Position numbers and translations under genes: made by a program. Shown here one piece after another: positions 52,428 to 60,526 of a stretch of 64,000 bases of DNA. The DNA is from Dermatophilus congolensis (GTDB lineage: Bacteria > Actinomycetota > Actinomycetes > Actinomycetales > Dermatophilaceae), in the NCBI GenBank assembly GCA_030538115.1, contig JAUNUP010000003.1, positions 160,771-224,770 of the forward strand, given 5' to 3'. The notes beneath the pieces were generated by a model. It saw nothing but the letters and a program-made list of their open reading frames with translations. It made no database searches and had not been told where the DNA came from. How positions within the stretch are numbered: the stretch's first letter is position 1; every line of letters begins with the position of its first letter.

Positions 52428-53018
52428 ATGCGATTGACCTGGAAGACCGGCGGGTTGCTCTTGGGCCTGCTCTTCTTCGTCGCCGTCTGGGTGTCCAAGC
52501 CGGTCGGCATCTCGACCGAGTTTTCGGTGACCTCCGGCATCCTCTGGCACGCCGTGAACCCCGGCCTCGTCGACGGGGCCACCTCGACCAACGAGTACTA
52601 CGCCGCGAAGGGCGGCTCGATCGCGAAGGCGATCGACGACCCGTTGGGCAGTTACGGCATCTGGTTCGCCACCGCCACGATCGTCGGCGGGTTCCTCAGT
52701 TACCTGCTGCGTCGCCTCTCCGGCCCGACGGAAAAAGACCCGTACACCGGCGAGATCGTTCCCGTCGCCACCGGCCGCGACCGTGATGTTCCGCAGGTGT
52801 GGCGCGACCGGTTCGGCGACTCGACCGGCCTTCGCCTGGGCGTTTCGTTCATCGGCGGCATCTTCGTGCTGTACGGCGCGCGCCTGGCCGACGGGTGTAC
52901 GTCGGGCCACATGATGTCGGGGATGATGCAGACCTCCATCTCCGGCTACATCTTCGCCCTCGGGGCCTTCGGCGCGGCCGTGCCCTTGGCGTTCACGCTC
53001 TACCGGAAGGTGGCCTGA
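52428..53018 (+). CDS. YeeE/YedE-type sulfur-compound transporter, half 1
   Basis: Membrane protein of 196 residues, five or so helices, with the conserved ARLADGCTSGHMMSGM segment whose Cys is typical of YeeE/YedE and TsuA-like thiosulfate/sulfur carriers. Its partner gene begins 3 bp after its stop and supplies the other half. AAAGGAG precedes the ATG. Under a persulfide-type operator. Confidence 0.9.
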   Translation: MRLTWKTGGLLLGLLFFVAVWVSKPVGISTEFSVTSGILWHAVNPGLVDGATSTNEYYAAKGGSIAKAIDDPLGSYGIWFATATIVGGFLSYLLRRLSGPTEKDPYTGEIVPVATGRDRDVPQVWRDRFGDSTGLRLGVSFIGGIFVLYGARLADGCTSGHMMSGMMQTSISGYIFALGAFGAAVPLAFTLYRKVA

Positions 53019-53021
53019 GCC

Positions 53022-53624
53022 ATGACCACACTGTTCATCGCAGCCGGGCTCGGCCTGGCCTTCGGTTTCATCCTCGACCGCGTCGGAGCCGCGAACCCGA
53101 ACATCCTCCTGCGCATGCTCACGCTGCGTGACCTGCACCTGGCCAAGACGATCCTGCTCGGCATCGGCCTGGCCTCCACGCTGATGTTCCTAGGCATCAT
53201 GGCCGGCTTCGTCGACGTCGGGCACATGTCGGTCAAGACCACCTACCTCGGCGTACTCATCGGTGGCCTCATCTTCGGAATCGGCTGGGCCGTCAGCGGC
53301 TTCTGCCCCGGAACCGCTGTGGCCTCCCTCGGCACCCTCCGCAAAGACGCGGTCGCCTTTGTCGGCGGCGGCCTCGTGGGCGCGCTCGCCTACTCCGTGA
53401 CCTACCCGATGTGGAAGGCCGCGGGTGTGCTCGAAGGCGACAAGCTCACCGCGGGCGTCATCGAAGGGGCCGCCGCCGACGGCGCACTCGGCCTACCGGG
53501 CCAGATCGTCGGCGTGGTGCTGGGACTCGTGCTCATCGGCCTGGCCTTCGCCCTCCCCCGCTTCCCGCTCGGAGCGGCAAAGGAGCCGGCCGCGGGCCGG
53601 GCACGCGAGGCCGCCCGGCGGTAG
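53022..53624 (+). CDS. YeeE/YedE-type sulfur-compound transporter, half 2
   Basis: Membrane protein of 200 residues, second half of the pair. The conserved motif GIGWAVSGFCPGTAVASLG near 87-105 carries the Cys. Together the two halves match single-chain YeeE/YedE proteins. The C-terminal tail is short and basic. A family B hairpin follows 44 bp after the stop. Confidence 0.9.
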   Translation: MTTLFIAAGLGLAFGFILDRVGAANPNILLRMLTLRDLHLAKTILLGIGLASTLMFLGIMAGFVDVGHMSVKTTYLGVLIGGLIFGIGWAVSGFCPGTAVASLGTLRKDAVAFVGGGLVGALAYSVTYPMWKAAGVLEGDKLTAGVIEGAAADGALGLPGQIVGVVLGLVLIGLAFALPRFPLGAAKEPAAGRAREAARR

Positions 53625-53667
53625 CGCGCCCTGGGGGACACCGTCTCACCCTCGGCCGCCCAGCCCA

Positions 53668-53732
53668 CTCGGCACCGATGCTGGTGTCAACGAACACGCC
53701 ACGGGGCGATCGTTGACACCAGCATCGGTACC
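53668..53732. repeat. Long hairpin, family B copy 2
   Basis: Left arm 53668-53691 (CTCGGCACCGATGCTGGTGT plus CAAC), right arm 53712-53732 (GTTGACACCAGCATCGGTAC plus C). The loop 53692-53711 differs from copy 1 by one base. Pairing is perfect over the 16 bp nearest the loop. It lies between two genes of the same strand, so it is not just a convergent-gene terminator. Confidence 0.85.
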
Positions 53733-53834
53733 ACGAGGCCCCTGATTCCGACAGGCAAGACGGAGCCCGAGAGACCGCCAGCCCGTAGCTCCGACTTGGT
53801 GCCGCCCGCCTCAGCCATCCCCCAGGTGAAGGCG

Positions 53835-53862
53835 TTGACGGCAATGCGTATGTAGCTACACT
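53835..53862 (+). promoter_or_regulatory. Promoter of the Phd/RelE locus, with palindrome
   Basis: TTGACG (53835-53840), 16 bp, TACACT (53857-53862). The ATG at 53870 is 7 bp after the -10, so the transcript may be leaderless. A perfect palindrome TGTAGCTACA (53851-53860) overlaps the -10 and is a likely antitoxin operator. Confidence 0.65.
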
Positions 53863-53869
53863 TGTGGCT

Positions 53870-54151
53870 ATGAGTGTGGATGGCTCCATGGCCCTGCGGG
53901 ATGTGAAGAATCGCCTCTCCGAGGTGGTCGACCAAGTCGAGCGTGAGCACGACCGGGTCGTCATCACGCGCCACGGCAAGCCGGCGGCGGTCGTGATCAG
54001 CACCGAAGACCTCGACTCGCTGGAGGAGACTCTGGAGGTCATGAGTCGCCCCAAGCTCATCGCCCAGGTACGCGACAGCCTTGCCGAACTCGCCGCAGGA
54101 GACGCCGAGGTACTCAGCAAGGACGACATCCTCGCGACGTTGCGGGCCTAA
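53870..54151 (+). CDS. Phd/YefM-type antitoxin
   Basis: Antitoxin of 93 residues: ALRDVKNRLSEVVDQVEREH and RVVITRHGKPAAVVISTEDL, the Phd/YefM DNA-binding fold, followed by an acidic helical C-terminus. Starts at 53864 (GTG), 53870 (ATG) and 53885 (ATG) are in frame; 53870 matches the transcript start expected from the promoter. It overlaps the toxin ATG by one base (TAATG). Confidence 0.9.
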   Translation: MSVDGSMALRDVKNRLSEVVDQVEREHDRVVITRHGKPAAVVISTEDLDSLEETLEVMSRPKLIAQVRDSLAELAAGDAEVLSKDDILATLRA

Positions 54152-54408
54152 TGGTCGCGCAGTACGAAATCGCCTGGACCCCCACGGCGAAACGTGCGCT
54201 GCAACGCCTGCCCGAGAAGGTGGCAATCGCCGCCGTAGAGTTCATCTACGGGCCACTTGCGATGAACCCGCAGCGCGTGGGAAAACGGCTGCGATTCGAC
54301 CTCGATGGACTGCACAGCGCCCGCCGTGGTGACTACCGGATCATCTACCGGATCGACCAGCACGTCACCATCACCGCGATCGAACACCGGGCGGACGTCT
54401 ACAGGTAA
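54151..54408 (+). CDS. RelE/ParE-type toxin
   Basis: Toxin of 85 residues: YEIAWTPTAKRALQRLPEKV, GPLAMNPQRVGKRLRFDLDG, and the C-terminal strand GDYRIIYRIDQHVTITAIEH ending HRADVYR, matching the RelE superfamily fold and catalytic-type Arg/His/Tyr tail. It would cleave ribosome-bound mRNA. Coupled to the antitoxin by the TAATG overlap. Confidence 0.93.
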   Translation: MVAQYEIAWTPTAKRALQRLPEKVAIAAVEFIYGPLAMNPQRVGKRLRFDLDGLHSARRGDYRIIYRIDQHVTITAIEHRADVYR

Positions 54409-54487
54409 GCGCCCCTGAGCTTCGCTCACGCGCCCAAGAATCCCTATCGCGGGGCCGTGCCATGCGCGCTGAGGTGTTCTGACGCGA

Positions 54488-55931
54488 ATGCCTGTGGCGT
54501 CGGCGCCGAGTCGGGGCGCGGGGCGCACGCGTGGCTGTTCTTCTCCGGCGCGGTCCCGGCCGCAACGGCGAGGACCATCGGATCGGCCCTCGTCCGCGAG
54601 TCCATCCTGCTGCGCGGGTCGATGGACCTGCGTTCTTACGACCGCCTTTTCCCCAACCAGGATGTGATGCCCGACGGAGGCTTCGGCAACCTCATCGCCG
54701 CCCCCATGCAGGGGCGTCGAAGGATGAACGGACTGACGCTCTTCCTCGACCTGGCCTCCCTCGAGCCGCACGCCGACCAGTGGGCGTACCTGTCAACCAT
54801 CGACCGCCTCAGCCCGGCGGAGGCCGAGCGCCTCGCCCGTCGTCTCGGACCGGACACGGCGGGAACCCAGGTCACGGCCGTGGGCCGGTCGAGCGCCACC
54901 TCGATGCACCCTCCCCTCCCCCGGTCATCCGGGCGACGCTCGGCTCCGCGCTCGTCGACCGCAAAGCCCTCGCCGAGCAGTGGCGCGACCGGATCGAACA
55001 GTTCCTCGGTGTGCGCCCCGGTCAGCTCGGCGGCGGTCGCACGAAGCTGACCGGGGTGATCGACATCCTCATGCTGCCGACCCTGGCCCGGCGCACCGAC
55101 ATCGCCGAGCTGACCAGCCGCTACGGACACGTCGTCATCGACGAATGCCATCACGTCGCAGCCGCCGCCTACGACCACTCGCTCAAGCCCACGGCGGCCA
55201 GGTACTGGCTGGGCCTCACCGCCACCCCCAAACGCCGGGATGGCCTCGACGACCTCGTCACGTGGCAGCTCGGCCCGGTGAGGCACACGATGGGCGAGCA
55301 GCGCACGGCGGCGACCCTGCTGGAGCCGCAGGGAGGATCGCCCGGCCCGAGCCGCATCCTCCACATCCACGCGACGGCGTTCAGGCACGGCGACGTCGAC
55401 CTGTCGAAGCCGGGTGCGCTCGCCGCCGTACACGGGGCCTTGGTCGTCGACGAGGCCCGCAACGGCCAGATCATCGCCGACGTGGAGGCGGCCCTGGCGC
55501 GTGGGCGCAACTGCCTGATCCTCGTGCGGAGGGTCGCCCACCTGGAGCTGCTCGCCTCCGCCCTCACGGAGCGGGGCCACCGGCCCCTGTTGCTCCAGGG
55601 AGGCATGACGGTCAAGGATCGCCGCAGCGTGATGGACGAACTCGCCGACCTCGCCCCCGGAGACGGGACGCTCGTCGTGGGCACGACGCCGTTCGTCGGC
55701 GAGGGCTTCGACGTGCCGGCCCTCGACACCCTGTTCCTCGCCGCTCCCATCTCCTTCGACGGGCTGCTGGTGCAGTGCGCGGGCAGGGTCGTCCGCGCCC
55801 ACCCCGGCAAGACCACCGCTGAAGTGCACGACTACCACGACAACGACGCTCCGATCCTCTCCGCGTCACTGCACAGGCGCATGCCCGGCTACCGCCGCCT
55901 CGGCTTCAAGGAGGCGGGCAAGGCCCTGTGA
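54488..55931 (+). pseudogene. Degraded TOTE-type primase-helicase gene
   Basis: Two frames hold successive parts of one large protein. From about 54488 frame 1 reads the end of a TOTE-type archaeo-eukaryotic primase domain (SGRGAHAWLFFSG, SYDRLFPNQDVMPDGGFGN, HADQWAYLSTIDRL). Near 54925, in a C-rich run, the frame shifts; the helicase then continues (LVDRKALAEQWRDRIEQFLG, VVIDECHHVAAAAY, LTATPKRRDG, GEGFDVPALDT, QCAGRVVRAHPG). The first part of the primase, and about 100 residues including the helicase Walker A, are missing. It is a wrecked conflict-system gene. Confidence 0.8.
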
Positions 55932-55943
55932 CGATCCTTCATC

Positions 55944-55996
55944 TATGTGGGTGCGCCGCACTGCTCATATTGCGCAGATCGGCGCACCCACATAGC
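55944..55996. repeat. Long hairpin, family A copy 2
   Basis: CTATGTGGGTGCGCCG (55944-55959) pairs with CGGCGCACCCACATAG (55981-55996); with one mismatch the stem extends 5 bp outward. The 21-nt loop differs from copy 1 (22324). It lies 13 bp after the helicase remnant, before the oxygenase gene. Confidence 0.85.
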
Positions 55997-56133
55997 TGAA
56001 GCTCCGACGCGACCGCGGAATCCACTGTTTGATCCCGGGGTCACCGATCATCAACGAGTGCTCCGGAGCTGTGGCGCTGTAGCGTACGTGCTCACGCCCG
56101 CGAAGCAGGCACTCCCTGAAGGAGGTCGCCCCC

Positions 56134-58350
56134 ATGCCCCTCTCACTCCTGGACGACATCGCCTCGCTGGTGAGTTCCGGCCCGGTGGCGACCGGGAGCG
56201 GGGCGTTGCCGGAGATGATCGATGGGCCGCGCGTGGATGTCGACGGTGTCGGCGAGCTCCGGCCTCCGTTGAGCCCCGCGCGGGTGCGGCGGCTCGTGGC
56301 GGTCGCGGAGCCCGCTCCGTACGGCAAGGGCGAGGAGACACTGCTCGACGCGTCGGTACGAGACACGTGGCAGGTGCCGTCGTCGCTGGTCACCGTGGAT
56401 TGGGACGGCCGGCTCGACCGCGTGCTTGAAGAGGCGCGCGACGTGCTGGGACTGCCGAAGACAGTGCGACTGCGCGCGCAGTTCCATTCGCTGCTCGTCT
56501 ATCAGCGTGGGCAGTTCTTCGCCCCGCACCAGGACTCGCAGAAGCACGACGAGATGGTCGCCACATTGGTGGTGTCGCTTCCGGCGCCGGGCACCGGCGG
56601 CGAGCTGGTGGTGCACGACTCGTCCGGGCCTTCGACCTACCGAGCGTCTCGGGAGGCGGCAACGTTCGTGGCGTTCTACGCCGATCAGCGCCACGAGGTG
56701 CGGCCTGTGCGCACCGGGCATCGCATCACACTGACGTACAACCTGCTGCTCACCGGTGACACCACCGCCCAGCGCGTCTCGGCCCCGACGGCCGAGGGCC
56801 TCGCCGATCTGCTCCGGGAGTACTTCTCGAAGCCGCAGCCCAGGAACTACCGCGCAGCGGAGACCCCGACACGGCTCGCCGTTCTGCTCGACCACGAGTA
56901 CACCGAGCGAACCCTGTCGATGCGCACCCTCAAAGGCTCCGATGCCAGCGCCGCCGCCACCTTGAGGGAGGCCGCGCAGCTCGCCGACTGCGACATGACG
57001 CTCGCCCTCGCCGACATCCACGAGATGCGTGACGCCTGGGACGAGGACGATGTCGGTGAGATGATCGACGGCAGCGTGGCGATCACACACGTGCTCTCGC
57101 CGGAGGGAGACATGCCCCCCGAGCCGACGACGCTGTGGATGGGTGACAACGTCGCCGCTGACACTCCCACGTCGTGGCTGACGCCGTATGCCACTGAGCA
57201 CACGGGCTATCTGGGCAACTACGGCAACACCATGGACCTTTGGTACCGGCGCGCGGCGCTGCTCGTGTGGCCCAAACGTCTGGCGTTCGCGAATCGAGCC
57301 GAGACGACGCCTGTCGCGTCGTTGCGAATGGCGATGGTCGGGCTCGCCGACCGGGACCCTTCGACTGTGGAGGATCTGCGCGGGTTGATCCCGTCATGGC
57401 CGGGCATCGTCGCAGCTCAGGCGCGCGGCAATAACGGGGACGAGGTCGGCACCGAATTGCTCTTCCTGTGCGCGGCGATCGGAGCGTTCGTCGACGACGC
57501 AGACCTCGCGCGCTCGCTTCTGGCGCCGTTCGACATGGTGCATCTGCGGCCGGAGTCGGCGACGGAACTCCTCCGCGTGGCCGATCGGCACGGCCCGGAC
57601 CTGGTGTTCGACCTGCTGGCCCGGTGGTCGGGCGAGGAAGACGGGTTCCCGCGCTCCGTCGGGGCGTCGGCCTGGCTGGAAGAGGTACCTGATCTCGTGG
57701 GGGCTTTGTCGCCCCGCCCGGAGATCGCCACGCGGGTGGCGCGGCTCGCGGTCGCGCACCTGCGACGCCTGGTCGACACGGCCGACGACGTGTCGCGCCC
57801 CGTCGATCGCCGCAAGCGGCTCGACGACCTGGTCGACTCCGTCGAGGCGGTGCTGCGTGGCGTGGGGATGACCGACGACGCGACCCTTCGTCGAGACTTC
57901 CTGGCCATGTGGACCCCTGCGAGTCGACTCGACGGCCTGATCCCGGTGTTGCTCCAGACCAGCGCCTGGCCGGAGGAGGTTCGCGCCGGCGCCGGAGTCG
58001 CGGAGTTGACGCAGGTCGCCCGCGAGGTACTCACCTCCCGGCTAGTGGCGCCGCAGCGGGCACCCGGCGACTGGTCGCTCCCCCTGCCCGAGGGGTGCGC
58101 GTGCACCTTGTGCAGCCGGTTGGGTGCGTTCCTCGCCGACGCAGAGCGCCGCACCCTGGAGTGGCCTCTCAAAGCCGAGCTGCGCCGGCACCTCCACGCC
58201 CGGATCGACGCACTCGACCTGCCCGTCAGCCACATCACCCGCCGCGAGGGCAGCCCCTACACGCTCGTCCTGGCCAAGACCGACGACCTCCACGGCCGCG
58301 AGCAGCGCATCCGCGACGAGGCCACTCGATGGTTGGAGGCGCTGGGATAG
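56134..58350 (+). CDS. 2OG-Fe(II) oxygenase
   Basis: Protein of 738 residues. Residues 110-215 are a prolyl-4-hydroxylase-like fold: the iron ligands are H and D in FFAPHQDSQKHDEM and H in YADQRHEVRPV, followed by Arg in TGHRITLTYNLLL for 2-oxoglutarate. The following 500 residues are helical and unassigned; a Cys pair (GCACTLCSRLG) occurs late. The substrate may be protein or a small molecule. GAAGGAGG precedes the ATG. Confidence 0.85.
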   Translation: MPLSLLDDIASLVSSGPVATGSGALPEMIDGPRVDVDGVGELRPPLSPARVRRLVAVAEPAPYGKGEETLLDASVRDTWQVPSSLVTVDWDGRLDRVLEEARDVLGLPKTVRLRAQFHSLLVYQRGQFFAPHQDSQKHDEMVATLVVSLPAPGTGGELVVHDSSGPSTYRASREAATFVAFYADQRHEVRPVRTGHRITLTYNLLLTGDTTAQRVSAPTAEGLADLLREYFSKPQPRNYRAAETPTRLAVLLDHEYTERTLSMRTLKGSDASAAATLREAAQLADCDMTLALADIHEMRDAWDEDDVGEMIDGSVAITHVLSPEGDMPPEPTTLWMGDNVAADTPTSWLTPYATEHTGYLGNYGNTMDLWYRRAALLVWPKRLAFANRAETTPVASLRMAMVGLADRDPSTVEDLRGLIPSWPGIVAAQARGNNGDEVGTELLFLCAAIGAFVDDADLARSLLAPFDMVHLRPESATELLRVADRHGPDLVFDLLARWSGEEDGFPRSVGASAWLEEVPDLVGALSPRPEIATRVARLAVAHLRRLVDTADDVSRPVDRRKRLDDLVDSVEAVLRGVGMTDDATLRRDFLAMWTPASRLDGLIPVLLQTSAWPEEVRAGAGVAELTQVAREVLTSRLVAPQRAPGDWSLPLPEGCACTLCSRLGAFLADAERRTLEWPLKAELRRHLHARIDALDLPVSHITRREGSPYTLVLAKTDDLHGREQRIRDEATRWLEALG

Positions 58351-58402
58351 GTCGCCGGGCATCTGGCACCCCTTGATCGCGTCTGGCGGCTGCGTCGGGG
58401 GC

Positions 58403-59515
58403 TCAGGTGTCGTGCGGAGTGAGCAGCGCGACCGGGATCAACCGCTGCCCCTTGGCCTGGTACTTGGCGAAGAACGGGTGCGCGGTGGTGACCTGGGCCC
58501 AGATGCGGTCCCGCTCCTCGCGCTCCGGGATGCGGACCGTGACGTCGTACGAGCGGTCTCCCAGCTCGACCCGTGCCCGATCGGTGGCCCGTAGATTGCG
58601 GAACCAGCTCGGCTCGACACCCGCGCCACCGTTGGAGCCCATCACGGCGTGGCTGCCATCGATGTCGACGAAGACCAGCGGCACGGTGTGCGGCTGCCCG
58701 GTGCGCCGCCCTGCGACCGTCAGCAGCAGCACCGGGGTGCCCTTGACCATGTTGCTCCGAGTCCCACCAGAGCGGCGGTAGCTGCTGATGCCGCGTTTGA
58801 TGCCTTGGCGCATGACACCCATCAGGATGCTCGGCATCGGCTTGCCGGCCAGCCCGGTGAGGTAATGCGCGTACTGGCGGTGCCCGATCGTCCGCCACAT
58901 CCAGCGGACCGGCGCCGGCAGCGAGCGCAGCAGCTCCTCCGCCTGTTGCGGGGCACAGGCGCCGAGCATCTGACCCAAGGCGATCAGCCGCTTGTCCTTG
59001 GGGAACTTCTCGAAGCTCGCCGGCCCGACCCGCGCCCACTCGTCCGGGCGCACGTGCTCGGCGATCAGCGGAACGACATCGCGCTCCTCCTGGTCGAGGT
59101 GGGCCGTGAGCAGTTCGCGGTAGGCGGCGAGCGCATCCCGCAGCACGTCGGCGTGTTCGACGGACGGCAGCGCCCGCCAGGCCGACAACCGACGCCGGAC
59201 CTCCTCAGCAGCCTCGTCGACGGCAGCATGCTGCGCATGCATGGGCGCCACATGCTCGGCACCGATACGCTCCTCGAGTGCCGGCCAGACCAGTTCGTCC
59301 TCCGTGGTGTGGTGGCCGTTAACGGTATCGAGGAGGAAGGTCACGTGCTCTGCCAGCCGCTCGGCCCGGCGGGTGCCCTCAGGGGGCACGCTTGCGACCC
59401 AGCGCTCGACGTCGCGCAGGCCTGTGCGGAAGATCCTGTGGACCAGTGCCATCTCCGACCGGACGACCTCCGACCGGAGCGCCTGTGTCGTCGGCGACAC
59501 GCGCGGTGCGTTCAT
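58403..59515 (-). CDS. Hemerythrin-nitroreductase (Ddn-like) fusion
   Basis: Protein of 370 residues. Residues 20-155 form a hemerythrin-like four-helix bundle (NGHHTTEDELVWPALEER, MHAQHAAVDEA, LTAHLDQEERDVVPLIAEHV). Residues 230-370 are a deazaflavin (F420)-dependent nitroreductase/Ddn domain (GVMRQGIKRGISSYRRSG, VLLLTVAGRRTGQPHTVPLV, WFRNLRATDRARVELG). It may link O2, NO or peroxide sensing to F420 reduction; this is inference. The ATG at 59515 is preferred over one at 59536, which lies inside the MarR operator. Confidence 0.82.
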   Translation of the reverse strand: MNAPRVSPTTQALRSEVVRSEMALVHRIFRTGLRDVERWVASVPPEGTRRAERLAEHVTFLLDTVNGHHTTEDELVWPALEERIGAEHVAPMHAQHAAVDEAAEEVRRRLSAWRALPSVEHADVLRDALAAYRELLTAHLDQEERDVVPLIAEHVRPDEWARVGPASFEKFPKDKRLIALGQMLGACAPQQAEELLRSLPAPVRWMWRTIGHRQYAHYLTGLAGKPMPSILMGVMRQGIKRGISSYRRSGGTRSNMVKGTPVLLLTVAGRRTGQPHTVPLVFVDIDGSHAVMGSNGGAGVEPSWFRNLRATDRARVELGDRSYDVTVRIPEREERDRIWAQVTTAHPFFAKYQAKGQRLIPVALLTPHDT

Positions 59516-59518
59516 AGG

Positions 59519-59537
59519 TATGAAGGTAACCTTCATA
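59519..59537. promoter_or_regulatory. MarR-type operator (TGAAGG type), copy 2
   Basis: TATGAAGG-TAA-CCTTCATA, perfect 8-bp arms, in the promoter of the hemerythrin fusion gene. The core TGAAGG-N3-CCTTCA is the same as at 33676. No intact MarR gene is adjacent. Confidence 0.75.
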
Positions 59538-59544
59538 TGATGCC

Positions 59545-59610
59545 GTGTCCATGGGCGAGGTCGTCGACGAATTGGTCGAGCCGGGGCATGTCGAGTGCGA
59601 AGCGGGCCAG
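59545..59610 (+). pseudogene. Remnant of a MarR gene
   Basis: From ATG 59551 the frame reads MGEVVDELVEPGHV, matching MGEIVDELVELGYV at residue 69 of the MarR protein at 33709. About 14 codons remain, followed by unrelated sequence. Both the true start of the 33709 gene and this internal Met are written CCATGGG, so a deletion between short direct repeats could have produced the relic. Confidence 0.6.
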
Positions 59611-59674
59611 GCCACCATCGCCGACCCCAAGGACCTCACGGATCACGCATGTGAGTGCGCTGTGTCGGGGTGTG

Positions 59675-60319
59675 TCAGGCCCCTTCTCCGACGAGTCGCG
59701 TTCGCGCGGCACGAACGGTGGCCGCCCAGTCGCCGTCGATCTCGTGAACCGCGGTGCCGGTCGGAGCAGCGCTGGAGATGACGAGGTTCGGATTCACAGA
59801 AGCGAGGAGACCGAGGCTCTCGGCGAGAGCGATCGGATCGCTGAAACTCAGGTTCCCGGCTTTCCACGACCCATCGCGGTCGACGTACAGACTGTCGCCT
59901 GTGAACAGGTACTGCTCAGCGCTGGGTGACTCCACGACGAAGCAGATACTTCCCGGAGTGTGCCCCGGCGTAGGCACCACCTCGACGCCGGTACTCTCTC
60001 GGGCCCGGTCATCGATCCACAGGATGTCGTTCGCCACCTGTTCGATGCGATCGGCGTCACCGCGGCCGCCGTGCAGCCGTGCTCCGAAACGCTCCGCGAT
60101 GGCACTCACCATCGGCCCGGCTTCGTCGTGGTGGCTCAAGTAGTGGTGCGCGACCCCGCCCAGGCGCTCGATCTCGTCGAAGTCCCGGTCGGAGACCGTC
60201 GAATAGAACAACACGTTGCCGGAGTCCCCACCGGTCCACAGGTAAGCGTGCGTCGTCAGGCCCGGAAATGGGGATTCGCCCTGCGTCTCCCACAAGTCGT
60301 CGCGAATCTTCGTGAGCAT
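59675..60319 (-). CDS. MBL-fold metallo-hydrolase
   Basis: Metallo-beta-lactamase-fold protein of 214 residues. The usual HxHxDH is reduced to HYLSHHDEAGP near 66-76; later motifs VVPTPGHTPGSICFVVE and LFTGDSLYVDRDG are typical. The N-terminus KIRDDLWETQG starts the fold. The metal site is probably modified, so activity is uncertain. The start at 60319 follows AGGAGG; a start at 60334 is less likely. Confidence 0.85.
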   Translation of the reverse strand: MLTKIRDDLWETQGESPFPGLTTHAYLWTGGDSGNVLFYSTVSDRDFDEIERLGGVAHHYLSHHDEAGPMVSAIAERFGARLHGGRGDADRIEQVANDILWIDDRARESTGVEVVPTPGHTPGSICFVVESPSAEQYLFTGDSLYVDRDGSWKAGNLSFSDPIALAESLGLLASVNPNLVISSAAPTGTAVHEIDGDWAATVRAARTRLVGEGA

Positions 60320-60526
60320 GGAGCGCCTCCTCATCTCCTTGGCGGCAACGAATCAGTCATCCACCCCGGCGTTGGAGCAGCCTGTCAGAGCGGGAGCGGC
60401 GGGACGACGCCCCGAACGTAGCGAGGAGCCGGCCTCTGATCACCGCCCCTTCCGCCAGTCCTGCTCTGAACAGCATTGAGGGCCACTCACCACGATCGGT
60501 ACGACCTGCGGCATGTATGCGTGCGG

